In this document: in pieces, positions 1-8,899 of the stretch
Position numbering within the stretch: position 1 is the first letter of the stretch
How the letters are laid out: each line of letters opens with the position of its first letter
Source: Prostheceraeus crozeri
Lineage: Eukaryota; Platyhelminthes; Polycladida; Euryleptidae
Assembly: GCA_907163375.1 (NCBI GenBank)
Contig: CAJQUW010007737.1
Span: 558,001-622,000, forward strand
Direction of reading: 5' to 3'
DNA length: 64,000 nt
Made by a program: the position numbers and the translations under genes
Notes under the pieces: model-generated
The model's input: the letters and a program-made list of their open reading frames with translations, nothing else
Databases searched by the model: none
Told to the model about the DNA's origin: nothing

Positions 1-99
1 GAAAAGTTGATATTACCACAGCCCCAGAGCGCATGAGCATTGCTTTTCAGTCCCTGTTCAACTTTTCAGTCCTTGGTCAGCACTTTACAGTCCCTGGTC

Positions 100-1030
100 A
101 ACTTTGCAGTCTTTGCGGTCAACATCTTGCAGTTCGTGAATTTTTGTGCTGCAAAGTTGAACAGATGAACTCTTTACAAGACTCACTCTCAGACATCAGT
201 AGATGTGGTAACAAGTGGCAATCGTCTATCTCCATTCCGAAGACTAAATCTATATCGTTTGGTTCAACATTTAATCGGCTATATCATTTGAACAATGTGA
301 GCATAAATGCATCATCTGCGTTTCGCAATATTGGTGTTCTTTTCACATCAGATCTCAAAGTTTCCTTCCATTGCAACAATGTGGCCTCAAAGGGAATGTC
401 TCGAGCTTATTTGATCTTGCGTTGTTTTTCGACTAATCAATCATCTCATGAAGGCATATATTACTTATGTTCGACCATTAGTCGAATATTGTTCTCAGGT
501 ATGGAGTCCTTATCGCATTAAGGATATTAAAGTGGTCGAAAAGGTACAAAAATACTACACCAAAAATGTATGTCGACGAGCCAACTTGACTTTCTCTGAT
601 TATAAATCCCGCCTTTCTATACTAGGCATTGAATCTCTTGAGGCGAGAAGGATCTTTTTGGACTTAGTATTGGTATATAAAATGATCAATAACAAGGTCG
701 ACTTGCCCTTCGATAATTTCTTCCAGTTCTCCGACACCATCACACGAGGACATTCTTACAAACTGAAAGCGCTCGGAACTCCACATTATGACTGCAGACG
801 TTATTTTTTCAGTCACCGAATAGCGGCGATTTGGAACAGTCTACCGGACACCGTGGTTAAGGCGAAATCAGTTTCGATTTTTAAAAAGAGACTTCGAATG
901 TACGATTATTCATCGCATTGTAAAGTATTTAAATAATGTATTTTTTGTTGGTGCGGGTTACGCGTAAGTGTCGCTCTAGCAACCTGTGCCACCTATTGTA
1001 TTTTCTATACAATAAAAAATTCATTCATTC
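100..1030 (+). mobile_element. Decayed non-LTR retrotransposon (LINE) 3' end
   Basis: Two overlapping frames (about 150-520 and 448-936) read as the C-terminal part of a LINE reverse transcriptase. The second contains the 'YVRPLVEYCSQVWSPY' type motif, followed by a tail in which 'IAAIWNSLPD' is typical of CR1/L2/Jockey-like elements. The two halves are in different frames near 440, so at least one frameshift has killed it. The 3' end shows an AATAAA-like stretch and then an ATTCATTC repeat near 1010-1030, the usual microsatellite tail of such LINEs. Clade assignment is tentative. Confidence 0.7.
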
Positions 1031-3244
1031 AAAAGTATATTTTCGTCATGATTTTATTTTTCCTATGTATTAATTTGATTGTATTTGCGTTAAATGCCCT
1101 TGACAAGTGCCTGAATCTAGCAATTGACAACAAGAGCATTACAATGTGCTCAATTTTTATATCGACCCAATTCAGAATCAAAAATATGAAATTGGTAAAC
1201 GATTTGTTATTGACAGAATTATCAACATTACTGGTATTTTGGTTTTCTGTCAGATAGCTGACAACATTCGATAAAATTGACTCCTCAATCTTCCCATCTT
1301 TTACTACTAGCTTCGTATCTTTCACAAACTGTTATTTTCTTTATTATCATTTCTGCGGTTCTTCTGATTTTTAAGTCGCTATTTGGTTCATTAATAGAAT
1401 GTGACAAATACTGGACACTAATTTAGATTCAAAAAGTCTTCTATTGCAATGTTTCGTAGCCTATGTCTATTCTTAGTCCATGGATAGAAATATTATGCAC
1501 TTCTAAGTATGGTCATAGACTTCTTGATGTCATGGTATGGCCGACAAATAGGACGCTAAGATATCTAACATATTTCAGATTGAGATGCATGCATAGAAAT
1601 AAATTACCTTCACTCGATTAAAAACATAGAAGTAGATAACAGTACACTAGAATGGAAGTTTGATATCTTGACTATGTACAATGACGGCACATGGAAAAAT
1701 CTATGGTTTCTAGATCATATTCGATCTAAAACATTATATTATAGTCAAACTATTTGCCAGGTTGGTTGTGGAAGTTGTTGACAGCAAATTGCAGGATTTT
1801 CATGAAAAGAATTTTAAGTGAGATGGCGGCATTGTTTCATGTGAAATAGCCTACTATTCCATGGATTAATATGCTGTGTCTATTTGTACCAGTCATTGAC
1901 AACTATTTTCCAATTTTTCAACACTGGAATATGAATTGAAATTTGGTTCACAGAGTCATAATCAAAAGTAGTCGGTGTTATGGTTGGAAGAAGATCTCAA
2001 GAATTCAAAGATTAAAATTCTAAGTATTGGATAATTTTCCTTCTAGTGTTCAAGAAACCTAGCGCTTTTCTGGAATAAACACATCGAAAGTTTCTTTAGC
2101 GACAGCCATTTATCAGATAAATGAAATGTCGCAGGAAATTTTCAATTAATCACTAAATGACTTATGTGACATAGTGTGATGATATTTTGGAGGCTCATAT
2201 TCGAAAGCATGCAAAAGTTTTGAAAATTGTTCAAATATATTGAACAGAGGAATCCTTCAAAGTAAAATTTCTTGGCTTCCGATTTCAAGCTGGAGCAATG
2301 CATGCTCTGTAAATCGACATTACAAGTTGTATATGTATCTGATTATACTCTTGATTGATTATAGGAGCGATATTTCAAAATGATGAACGTACAGAACATT
2401 TTAAAGGATTTCCTTCTTTGTCATCCTGTTGCTGCACTATTTTGCAAATTCACTATTGCTTTTGTGTACATGACATTTGGACAAGGGGCAACAATCCAGA
2501 TCACAAATTGACTTGATAATTAAAAATGCCAACCAGAAAACAAGAAAACCAGTTCGCAAAATTTGCTTTTTGCCCCAACTAAGTTCCCCCGGAGTGTGTC
2601 ATAATTTTCATGCAATTTCCATTCTAGTACTTTCTATGGTATTGTTAATTTCTATGATTAAAAAGTCCTTTTCATTTTCTGTGGTAGTGAAAAGATATCT
2701 CTTCTATGTAAATTGCGGGGATGAAAAATCAACTTTTCAGTCCCACGGAATCACAAAGCTAACTTTTCCTACCGCAGATAACTTTGCTTGTGTAAGCTTT
2801 TGTGTAAAAATCATAGAAGTCTGTAAACAAGTTATGATCAGCCAGAGACTACCAAGATATAGACCCGACGATATAGACGATATAGTCCCTGGATCACCTC
2901 ATTCATAGATTTCGCGGTATAGCCGTCAATCATAGACCATAGACTCTTAATAAATAAATTTTTAAAAATATAAATTTAGAAGTCTATGCATCAATTTCAC
3001 AATGAACAATAGACATCTAAAAGTCACAAAATGAAAAGCTACATTGTCCTAAGCTTTTCCATGATAGTTTCCCCAAAACTTATCATATCAATGCGCTGAA
3101 AAAACACGATATTTTCTCATTGAATATTATTTACATGAATATATCTATGACTCAAATTACCTTTTTGTCAAACATAGCAAAAAGTCACGCTTTTTTCTGC
3201 ATTGTTTCAGGTATTTTCCCATAGAAATACAGCTTAGGACAATA
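1031..3244. other. Host intergenic sequence without recognised genes
   Basis: AT-rich sequence with only short, low-quality open frames (for example 1029-1325 minus and 2477-2908 plus) that lack recognisable motifs. A block near 2568-2610 (TTGCCCCAAC then AAGTTCCCCCGGA) recurs inverted near 40980-41012, so part of this is a dispersed repeat. Runs rich in TATAGAC-like words occur near 1500-1560 and 2860-2990. I see no exon. Confidence 0.5.
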
Positions 3245-3297
3245 TCATTATTACGTAGATTTTGCTATGTAACAATGCAAAATCTACATAATAATGA
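3245..3297. repeat. Short near-perfect hairpin
   Basis: About 20 bp beginning CATTATTACGTAG at 3245 is repeated inverted at 3277-3297 with one mismatch, around a 12-bp loop. It looks like the remnant of a tiny palindromic element. The following stretch (3330-3510) also holds imperfect inverted words around GATATCGTT. Confidence 0.6.
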
Positions 3298-3609
3298 CAC
3301 ATTCTTTCGAGAGGAAGTAAACGTTTCCTCCCTTAGCTATCTGTCGATCCCTCGCTGCGCTCGGGCTGTACAACACAGCTGAGGGAGGAAAAGTTGATAT
3401 TTCTTCTCTCAAGAAAATAGCTATTTCAGTACTCTGAGCGATATCGTTGTCTCGATCGCTGCGCCCTCTCGACAATGATATCGTTCCTCGTACTGAAAAG
3501 TTGACTTTTTAATCTTCGTGAAAATAATTGTAGGGTGCATCGTGTCCGCAACGTGTGGGGAAGCGGTAGCAAAAAATACATAGTTGGAATAAAACAGATG
3601 TGTCAATGA

Positions 3610-3615
3610 GATGAA
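3610..3615 (+). repeat. Left target-site duplication of the Polinton (GATGAA)
   Basis: GATGAA immediately precedes the AGTAGT terminus and is repeated at 26374-26379 immediately after the ACTACT terminus. A 6-bp duplication is the known Polinton/Maverick signature. Confidence 0.93.
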
Positions 3616-5345
3616 AGTAGTAAGGAAGTGACAAACACCAGATAGCGCAAGATGGCCGCCATCGCTGACTCCCCCCCCCCTCTGGAACGGCAGAGTGTCG
3701 TGGTCGGCCGCCGTGGTGCTTCGGGTCTGAGTCCCCCCCCCCTCTGGAACGACAGAGTGTGAGACTCGGATGTGTTGGTCTCGTATGGGTTGACGTGACC
3801 GACCGCCAGGATTAGTGTTGAGGCTATAGTGTGTGATGTTTTTGGTGCAATCTGCTGAATGTTGGGTTGTAAATGGGTTGTTTCGAGTGGAAGGAGTGTT
3901 CGGATGAGAAAACGGAGTCCAGATTCGGAATCTACGTGAAATTTTGGGTTAGGAAGGATGTTTCCAGCGAAATCGGAGAGAAAAAATTTTCAACATTTTT
4001 CGAAAAAACGACAGAGTTAGAATTTGGGATGTTTTGGTGTGTAGCGCCCAAACGAAGCATCGGATGAGAAAACGGAGGCCAGATTCGGAATCTACGTGAA
4101 ATTTTGGGTTAGGAAGGATGTTTCCAGCGAAATCGGAGAGAAAAAATTTTCGGCTGACGTCCCCCCCCCCTCTGGACAGCTTGCTTCGATTTTGGCTTCC
4201 AGTGGACGGATTTTGTCGTGCGATAGCTCGTTTGAAAGCTAAGAGTGAGACAAATTCAGTGAAAGAATCGGCTTGTTCCTATCTGTCTTCGTTCAAAAGT
4301 TAGAGCGGTTACAAGATTTTAGGTCGGAGCTCGCTTACCTGAAAAAATCCTAAGTGTCAGAGTGACTTTGTATGGGTAAAAATTTGAAAATTTTCCAAAG
4401 TGTGGAATTTCGACCTGGGACCGTCACCAAAACATTTTTCATCAAATTTTGAAATTTCACTGACGCCCCCCCCCCTCTGGACAGCTTGCTTCGATTTTGG
4501 CTTCCAGTGGACGGATTTTGTCGTGCGATAGCTCGTTTGAAAGCTAAGAGTGAGACAAATTCAGTGAAACAATCGGCTTGTTCCTATCTGTCTTCGTTCA
4601 AAAGTTAGAGCGGTTACAAGATTTTAGGTCGGAGCTCGCTTACCTGAAAAAATCCTAAGTGTCAGAGTGACTTTGTATGGGTAAAATTTTGAAAATTTTC
4701 CAAAGTGTGGAATTTCGACCTGGGACCGTCACCAAAACATTTTTCATCAAATTCTGAAATTTCACTGACGTCCCCCCCCCCTCTGGAGAGCTCGCTTCGA
4801 TTTTGGCTTCCAGTGGACGGATTTTGTCGTGCGATAGCTCGTTTGAAAGCTAAGAGTGAGACAAATTCAGTGAAACAATCGGCTTGTTCCTATCTGTCTT
4901 CGTTCAAAAGTTAGAGCGGTTACAAGATTTTAGGTCGGAGCTCGCTTACCTGAAAAAATCCTAAGTGTCAGAGTGACTTTGTATGGGTAAAAATTTGAAA
5001 ATTTTCCAAAGTGTGGAATTTCGACCTGGGACCGTCACCAAAACATTTTTCATCAAATTCTGAAATTTCGCTGACGTCCCCCCCCCCTCGGGAGAGCTCG
5101 CTTCGATTTTGGCTTCCAGTGGACGGATTTTGTCGTGCAATAGCTCGTTTGAAAGCTAAGAGTGAGACAAATTCAGTGAAAGAATCGGCTTGTTCCTATC
5201 TGTCTTCGTTTAGATGTGAGACGCCATTTAAGATTTTGGGACATTGGCGAAAAACGACAGAGTTAGAATTTGGGACGTTTTGGGCTGTAGCTTCAAAACG
5301 AAGGCTCGGATGGGTAAACGGAGGTCAGATTTGGAATCAGCTTGA
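3616..5345 (+). repeat. Left terminal inverted repeat, expanded
   Basis: The sequence matches the reverse complement of about 25505-26373. It is about 860 bp longer than the right copy, mainly because a 306-bp module is tandemly repeated (spacer marks CTGACG followed by poly-C at about 4154, 4461, 4767 and 5073). Short open frames inside (4118-4303, 4705-4914, 5011-5361) translate the same repeat and are not genes. Confidence 0.88.
4150..5220 (+). repeat. 306-bp tandem repeat, about 3.5 copies
   Basis: Each unit begins CTGACG then C8-10 then TCTGGA, runs through TCGATTTTGGCTTCCAGTGG, and ends TCATCAAATTCTGAAATTTC. The first two copies carry 'GGACAG' and the third and fourth 'GGAGAG' after the poly-C, so they have begun to diverge. 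The right terminal repeat has only one copy of this segment (about 25610-25790). Confidence 0.88.
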
Positions 5346-5394
5346 TGTTATTGCCCAATGAGGATCATCATCCAATGAGAATCAAGCATTTCTG

Positions 5395-5402
5395 TATAAA
5401 TA
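5395..5402 (+). promoter_or_regulatory. TATA box of the left transcription unit
   Basis: TATAAATA lies just inside the left terminal repeat, about 100 bp before the ATG mini-exon at 5501. It probably drives the spliced left-hand genes. Confidence 0.7.
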
Positions 5403-5500
5403 GCGAGCCTTCCACAGTGAGAATCATTCCATCGTTGAATCATACGAGTGACGGACGCACATTTTCTCTCTCTAGTTCCCTGTTCTATTATCCAACTAAA

Positions 5501-6276
5501 ATGGTAAGTCGCTACTTCCCTCCCTCTCCTCCCTTGAACGTAAACTTAATACAATCTTTTTTCATTTTCAGGCATCTACTCCATCTGCTGCACTAGTAGG
5601 ACAAAATGGCGGTCAAACGATACAAGGTTCGCTACGGTCAGATCATCTACAACTGAGGCCAGTGGAAGAAACATCCAAGGTACATAATCCTACACCGCTT
5701 CAGCGTAAATTTAAACAAGCCTTGCGTTATGATAATCATAGCGTAGTACTCCAAACGGGAATGCTCCCTTCCACGGATGTCAAGATAATGCACAATCAGT
5801 ATGGGGACTACATACTGATCCCCGTGAGTCCGTACATTCGCCACCAACTTGATATTATTGAGGAGTACGTGACATTAAATATGGACATTCCTACTCCTCT
5901 TGCTCAAGAGTGGAAGGCGAGAGATGACAAGGATACTCCCTATAGAAAGATTTGGGATGGTAATCACATTTGCCTACCGGTATCACATTGGTGTACTTAC
6001 TATAAGAAGGATGGAGATCAGTCAATACCCATCAGATGCGATGAGCTCGGAGAAGGTACTTGGGATATCCTTTTCAAAGTGAATGGGCTATATTATGGTC
6101 GACACAAAGATAATAAAATAGCCTCTCTCTCCATGCATATGGAATCCATCCTATATATTCCGAAACCACCCAACGTGGACGACATAATTGATCAAATCCT
6201 TAACAGCAGTGGTACGAAGCGCAAGTCGGAGAAGAATGCTACATCAAAACGCAAATCAAAGAAGGAGAATTGCTAG
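5501..6276 (+). CDS. Spliced Polinton protein, leftmost gene (unknown function)
   Basis: Proposed structure is join(5501..5503, 5572..6276), 235 residues. The unspliced frame has no ATG in front of the conserved part. An ATG directly abutting GTAAGT (5501-5509) and an acceptor TTTTCATTTTCAG (to 5571) restore a start with M|AS at the junction and keep the frame open. The intron is 68 bp. The body has a globular, aromatic-rich region ending 'GTWDILFKVNGLYYG', then a lysine-rich tail with two KRK-type nuclear localisation signals and the stop at 6274-6276. I do not recognise the family. Being early-type, nuclear and next to a terminus, a single-strand DNA-binding or genome-terminal protein is possible, but that is speculation. 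Confidence 0.75.
5504..5571 (+). other. 68-bp intron after an ATG-only coding exon
   Basis: The donor GTAAGT sits immediately after ATG, the tract CTTTTTTCATTTTCAG is an excellent acceptor, and the downstream frame stays open for 234 codons. The same architecture occurs in the polymerase gene at 21637-21568. Confidence 0.78.
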
Positions 6277-6310
6277 TCCTTTCCTAACTCTACCCTATGA
6301 CAATTCGCTT

Positions 6311-6436
6311 ATGTGCTTTGAGTGTCGTAGACGTGGTCTTATTAGATACATTTTACTTCTTCGTTGCCATCATATCATTTGTGTATTTTGTCGTGAAAAG
6401 CATCGATGTAATTCTTCATTTTGTAATATGTTATAG
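6311..6436 (+). CDS. RING-like cysteine/histidine mini-protein
   Basis: A 41-residue frame opens with ATG TGC and has the ordered pattern CFEC, then CHHIICVFC, then later Cys residues, resembling the first half of a RING or B-box zinc site. The frame stays open upstream into the preceding gene, so a spliced start or a longer product is possible. It sits between the leftmost gene and the exonuclease-like gene. Polintons and related viruses often carry small RING proteins, sometimes acting as ubiquitin ligases. Here the C-terminal half of the metal site is short, so it may be a remnant. Confidence 0.4.
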   Translation: MCFECRRRGLIRYILLLRCHHIICVFCREKHRCNSSFCNML

Positions 6437-6470
6437 AACGTTTCCTTAGATGTGTAAATTTCCGTTTTAG

Positions 6471-7019
6471 GCTTCTATCATCATTTTTATGGATTGTGAG
6501 GGTGAACCTGTACAGGAGCTCAGTGCTATTGCTATGAACAATTGGACATATCAGATTGTTAGTGTCTATCATCATCATGCCAACTGCGATCCCAATGTTG
6601 ATCAATGGGCGAGAAAACACATTCATGGACTTAATCTGAAATATTTGCAAGACTATGGCTTTTCTTGTGAAAGTGCTCTTCTTATTGACTTTAAACGATG
6701 GTTAGCTGCTTTCAATGTTATACGCATCTTTTGTAATAATCCTGGTAAGGAGAGGAAAGTATTTCCCAATCTAATCATTGATGATATTTTGCTCCCGCCT
6801 TGGGATAGTAGAGTGAATCAACATTATCATGAAGTTACGAAACGTTTTAAGGATTTGTGTGTTCCTATTTTGTCTGTTCGTTGTAGTAGCTACGTTCATA
6901 ACCAATGCTTCTTTCCTCCTTACCTCAACACTGCCAAAGTCCTGTATGGTTATCATTGCTCGCTGTATGATAGTTATCAGCTGTATCTATTTTATCTCTT
7001 TCAAACCATTGATTTATAA
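6471..7019 (+). CDS. DEDDh (DnaQ-like) exonuclease-like protein
   Basis: An open frame follows the acceptor TCCGTTTTAG (to 6470). Without splicing the first ATG is 6489, which would cut off the hydrophobic first strand of the fold. With a start delivered by splicing the product begins M|ASIIIFMDCEG (about 183 residues). Motif I is DxE (D9, E11) and motif III is HCSLYD (H163, D168), the H-x4-D of DEDDh 3'-5' exonucleases. Between them is a conserved-looking 'WARKHIHGLN' segment. The motif-II region reads FCNNP with no obvious aspartate, so activity is uncertain. The nearest ATG mini-exon on this strand is 5501, implying alternative acceptor use. A polyadenylation signal follows at 7042. Confidence 0.62.
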   Translation, partial: ASIIIFMDCEGEPVQELSAIAMNNWTYQIVSVYHHHANCDPNVDQWARKHIHGLNLKYLQDYGFSCESALLIDFKRWLAAFNVIRIFCNNPGKERKVFPNLIIDDILLPPWDSRVNQHYHEVTKRFKDLCVPILSVRCSSYVHNQCFFPPYLNTAKVLYGYHCSLYDSYQLYLFYLFQTIDL

Positions 7020-7041
7020 TGCATGCTTGTTACCGTTATTC

Positions 7042-7047
7042 AATAAA
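7042..7047 (+). terminator. Polyadenylation signal of the left spliced unit
   Basis: AATAAA lies 23 bp after the stop of the exonuclease-like gene and ends the early-type transcription unit before the next gene begins at 7107. Confidence 0.5.
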
Positions 7048-7106
7048 TGTTACTATGAGAAGAGTTGTTGTTTTCATGCAATGGATGGGTTAGATAAAGG
7101 GCGATC

Positions 7107-7517
7107 ATGTCTTTCTCAAACGACTGCGGAACATTACGTTTTCATAGGCAAAGTTTAAAAGGAGCTGTTCAAGATTATGTGATAAATTTTCATAAAGATG
7201 AGACCGACATCGAAGCAGTGGTCGATGATGCTAGCACTCTATTTCTAGAGTTAATGAATACATTCTCTGATAGCATTGTCATGGCGCGATTAGTTGCGAA
7301 AATTAAGTTTAGTCATTTTGGAAAGGAAGAGGTGGAAAGTCGCTCTTTCCATTTTGCTTCTTATTCAATGGAAGTGGTAGATCACCCCGAAGAATTTTTT
7401 AAAAGACATATGATAAAAATTGCTGAACGTCTTAACGCATTTAACCATCATGGTAGCAGTCTAGTGATTGAAGCGATTTCAGATATTCACATTCAACTTT
7501 CCATAAAGAAAAATTGA
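7107..7517 (+). CDS. Stand-alone homologue of a polymerase N-terminal domain
   Basis: This 136-residue protein starts at ATG 7107. It aligns over most of its length with the region after the second zinc finger in this element's own DNA polymerase (about residues 117-246 there). Shared features are a start of the type 'LRFHRQSLKGAV..Y' against 'IRLTEVSINNLVRNY', a middle 'SIVMARLVAKIKF' against 'FRMKALIYLKIKY', and a C-terminal 'AISDIHIQL' against 'ESALFKISLL'. The function of this domain is unknown to me. A separate copy suggests it works as a partner or competitor at the polymerase complex. An ATGCAAT word 31 bp upstream resembles the late-type motif. Confidence 0.65.
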   Translation: MSFSNDCGTLRFHRQSLKGAVQDYVINFHKDETDIEAVVDDASTLFLELMNTFSDSIVMARLVAKIKFSHFGKEEVESRSFHFASYSMEVVDHPEEFFKRHMIKIAERLNAFNHHGSSLVIEAISDIHIQLSIKKN

Positions 7518-7519
7518 AA

Positions 7520-7843
7520 ATGCAGTGGTACTTGATTGTAGCACAACTGGTTTTCGAGCTATGTCTGCTCACTCTCGAAGTATATTCCTTCTGTACATGC
7601 GTCTATTATTTAGAAAAGGCTAGCAAATTCATATCTTCAAAAAGACTTGCTATAGACATCAGTAACGGTGAAACTATGTGTTGCGATGTATGTAAACGAA
7701 AGGATGGAAATGAAAAGCGCATCTTCAAGAGATGTAAGCATGCTTTTTGTCAACGCTGTTTCATACGTAATTGCATTCAACTTTGCCAATGTAACCACTG
7801 TGACATTGCTCATTTCGAGTGTCACTTATGTCGCAATAGTTAG
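7520..7843 (+). CDS. Membrane-anchored RING-like zinc protein
   Basis: 107 residues starting at ATG 7520, two nucleotides after the previous stop. Residues 3-30 form one hydrophobic segment (WYLIVAQLVFELCLL...), a probable membrane anchor or signal anchor. The second half is a zinc module: CCDVC, then CKHAFCQRC, then CQCNHC and CHLC, in the order expected of a RING finger (C-x2-C ... C-x-H-x2-C-x2-C ... C-x2-C). RING domains bind E2 enzymes and confer ubiquitin ligase activity, so a membrane-tethered E3 acting on host proteins is plausible. Family membership beyond that is not recognised. Confidence 0.55.
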   Translation: MQWYLIVAQLVFELCLLTLEVYSFCTCVYYLEKASKFISSKRLAIDISNGETMCCDVCKRKDGNEKRIFKRCKHAFCQRCFIRNCIQLCQCNHCDIAHFECHLCRNS

Positions 7844-7848
7844 TGCCT

Positions 7849-7855
7849 ATGCAAA
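7849..7855 (+). promoter_or_regulatory. Late-type motif ATGCAAA
   Basis: ATGCAAAT lies 60 bp before the start of the basic protein at 7909. It is one of six exact copies placed before structural or late-type genes. Confidence 0.5.
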
Positions 7856-7908
7856 TGTGGTAAAGATAGGTTTTAGCAAAGACTAACACGGAAAATGGCG
7901 AAACGTAA

Positions 7909-8250
7909 ATGACGAAACGTAAAAGTCAAAAGTTTTCTTCAGCCATTCAAGCTCTCCGACGAATGAAAGCAAATCAGCGATACAATGCTATACGACATGC
8001 TAACGATAAATTCATTTGTGAAATTATTTCTCATGTGAGGAAGTTGAGGACGAAGAAATTAGCACCAAAACAACGAAAGTTACTTAAGCGATATGCTACA
8101 AAATTGCGTTTCATCTCCAATCCTAAAGTCGCCCTTCAAAGAAAGAGGAAAACTCTAACACAAAAGGGCGGTTTCCTTTCAGCAATACTTCCAATGATAG
8201 CTCCTGCCGTGGGCAACCTATTGGGAAATATCTTTGGCTCTAAGCGTTAA
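7909..8250 (+). CDS. Small basic protein with C-terminal amphipathic Gly/hydrophobic tail
   Basis: 113 residues. The first 85 are very rich in Lys and Arg. The C-terminus is a hydrophobic, glycine-spaced stretch (GGFLSAILPMIAPAVGNLLG) ending SKR. This layout is common just before the ATPase in Polintons and resembles adenovirus-type internal or core proteins with membrane-active helices. The likely role is DNA condensation or membrane interaction in the particle (inference). An alternative ATG at 7896 closes after a few codons. The stop at 8248-8250 abuts the next gene's promoter motif. Confidence 0.7.
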   Translation: MTKRKSQKFSSAIQALRRMKANQRYNAIRHANDKFICEIISHVRKLRTKKLAPKQRKLLKRYATKLRFISNPKVALQRKRKTLTQKGGFLSAILPMIAPAVGNLLGNIFGSKR

Positions 8251-8252
8251 TT

Positions 8253-8259
8253 ATGCAAA
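8253..8259 (+). promoter_or_regulatory. Late-type motif ATGCAAA
   Basis: ATGCAAAT is 29 bp before the ATPase start codon and directly after the preceding stop codon. Confidence 0.55.
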
Positions 8260-8281
8260 TGTTGAGTTTCAAAGTAATAAA

Positions 8282-8899
8282 ATGGATTTCAGACTTCAAT
8301 GTGATAAAGTTCTGACTGTATCAGGTCCATCTCATGCAGGTAAAACTGTTTTCACGCTGAATTTATTGGATAAAAGAAGGGAGTTGTTTAAGGAACCTAT
8401 CAATCGAGTGATTTGGTGTTATGGTATTTATCAACCGTCGCTGTTTCAGGAATTGCAAAGTCGCAACTTTATTCGACATGAAGGAATTATTCCAGTGGAT
8501 AAACTTCAGTCTAATGATGTTGTTGTATTGGATGATTTATTAAAAGAAAGTAAGAATTCAAAAGATGTTACAGATATGTTCACTCGCGCAGCACACCATA
8601 AAAGGTGTTTTATCATCTATATTACACAAAATTTGTTTCCTGATGGAAAAGAAGCTCGTACACGAAACCTGAATACACACTATTATGCTATTTTCAAGAA
8701 TCCGCGAGATAAAAGTCAATTTGAAATTTTAGCGCGACAAGTTGCACCCAGAGGATCAAAAGCCTTAATTGAAATTTTTCAAGCAGCTACTGAAAAACCA
8801 TACGGTTACTTATTCATTGACTTTACGCAAGAGTGTCCGGAAGAATTTAGATTTCGAAGTGATATTTTGAAAACTCCCATGATTATCTACAAACTATGA
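8282..8899 (+). CDS. FtsK/HerA-type genome-packaging ATPase
   Basis: 205 residues from ATG 8282; the frame is open upstream but has no earlier ATG. The Walker A motif is GPSHAGKT near residues 14-21, the Walker B is VVVLDD, and a following 'IIYITQNLF' segment fits the sensor strand with glutamine. This is the A32-like packaging ATPase conserved in Polintons, virophages, adintoviruses and large DNA viruses, which pumps the genome into preformed capsids. Length is typical of Polinton versions. Its stop overlaps the next start (ATGA), so the two are probably co-transcribed. Confidence 0.9.
   Translation: MDFRLQCDKVLTVSGPSHAGKTVFTLNLLDKRRELFKEPINRVIWCYGIYQPSLFQELQSRNFIRHEGIIPVDKLQSNDVVVLDDLLKESKNSKDVTDMFTRAAHHKRCFIIYITQNLFPDGKEARTRNLNTHYYAIFKNPRDKSQFEILARQVAPRGSKALIEIFQAATEKPYGYLFIDFTQECPEEFRFRSDILKTPMIIYKL

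Noticed and set aside
1029-1325. Opposed 98- and 69-residue frames
   Set aside because: Complementary shadows in AT-rich DNA, no motifs, after a LINE tail.
2477-2908. 143-residue plus frame
   Set aside because: Overlaps a dispersed repeat and has no domain, no splice support.
4118-5361. Repeated ~60-116-residue open frames with 'RFWLPVDGFCRAIARLKAKSETNS'
   Set aside because: They are translations of the 306-bp terminal tandem repeat, with no conserved start and no known domain.
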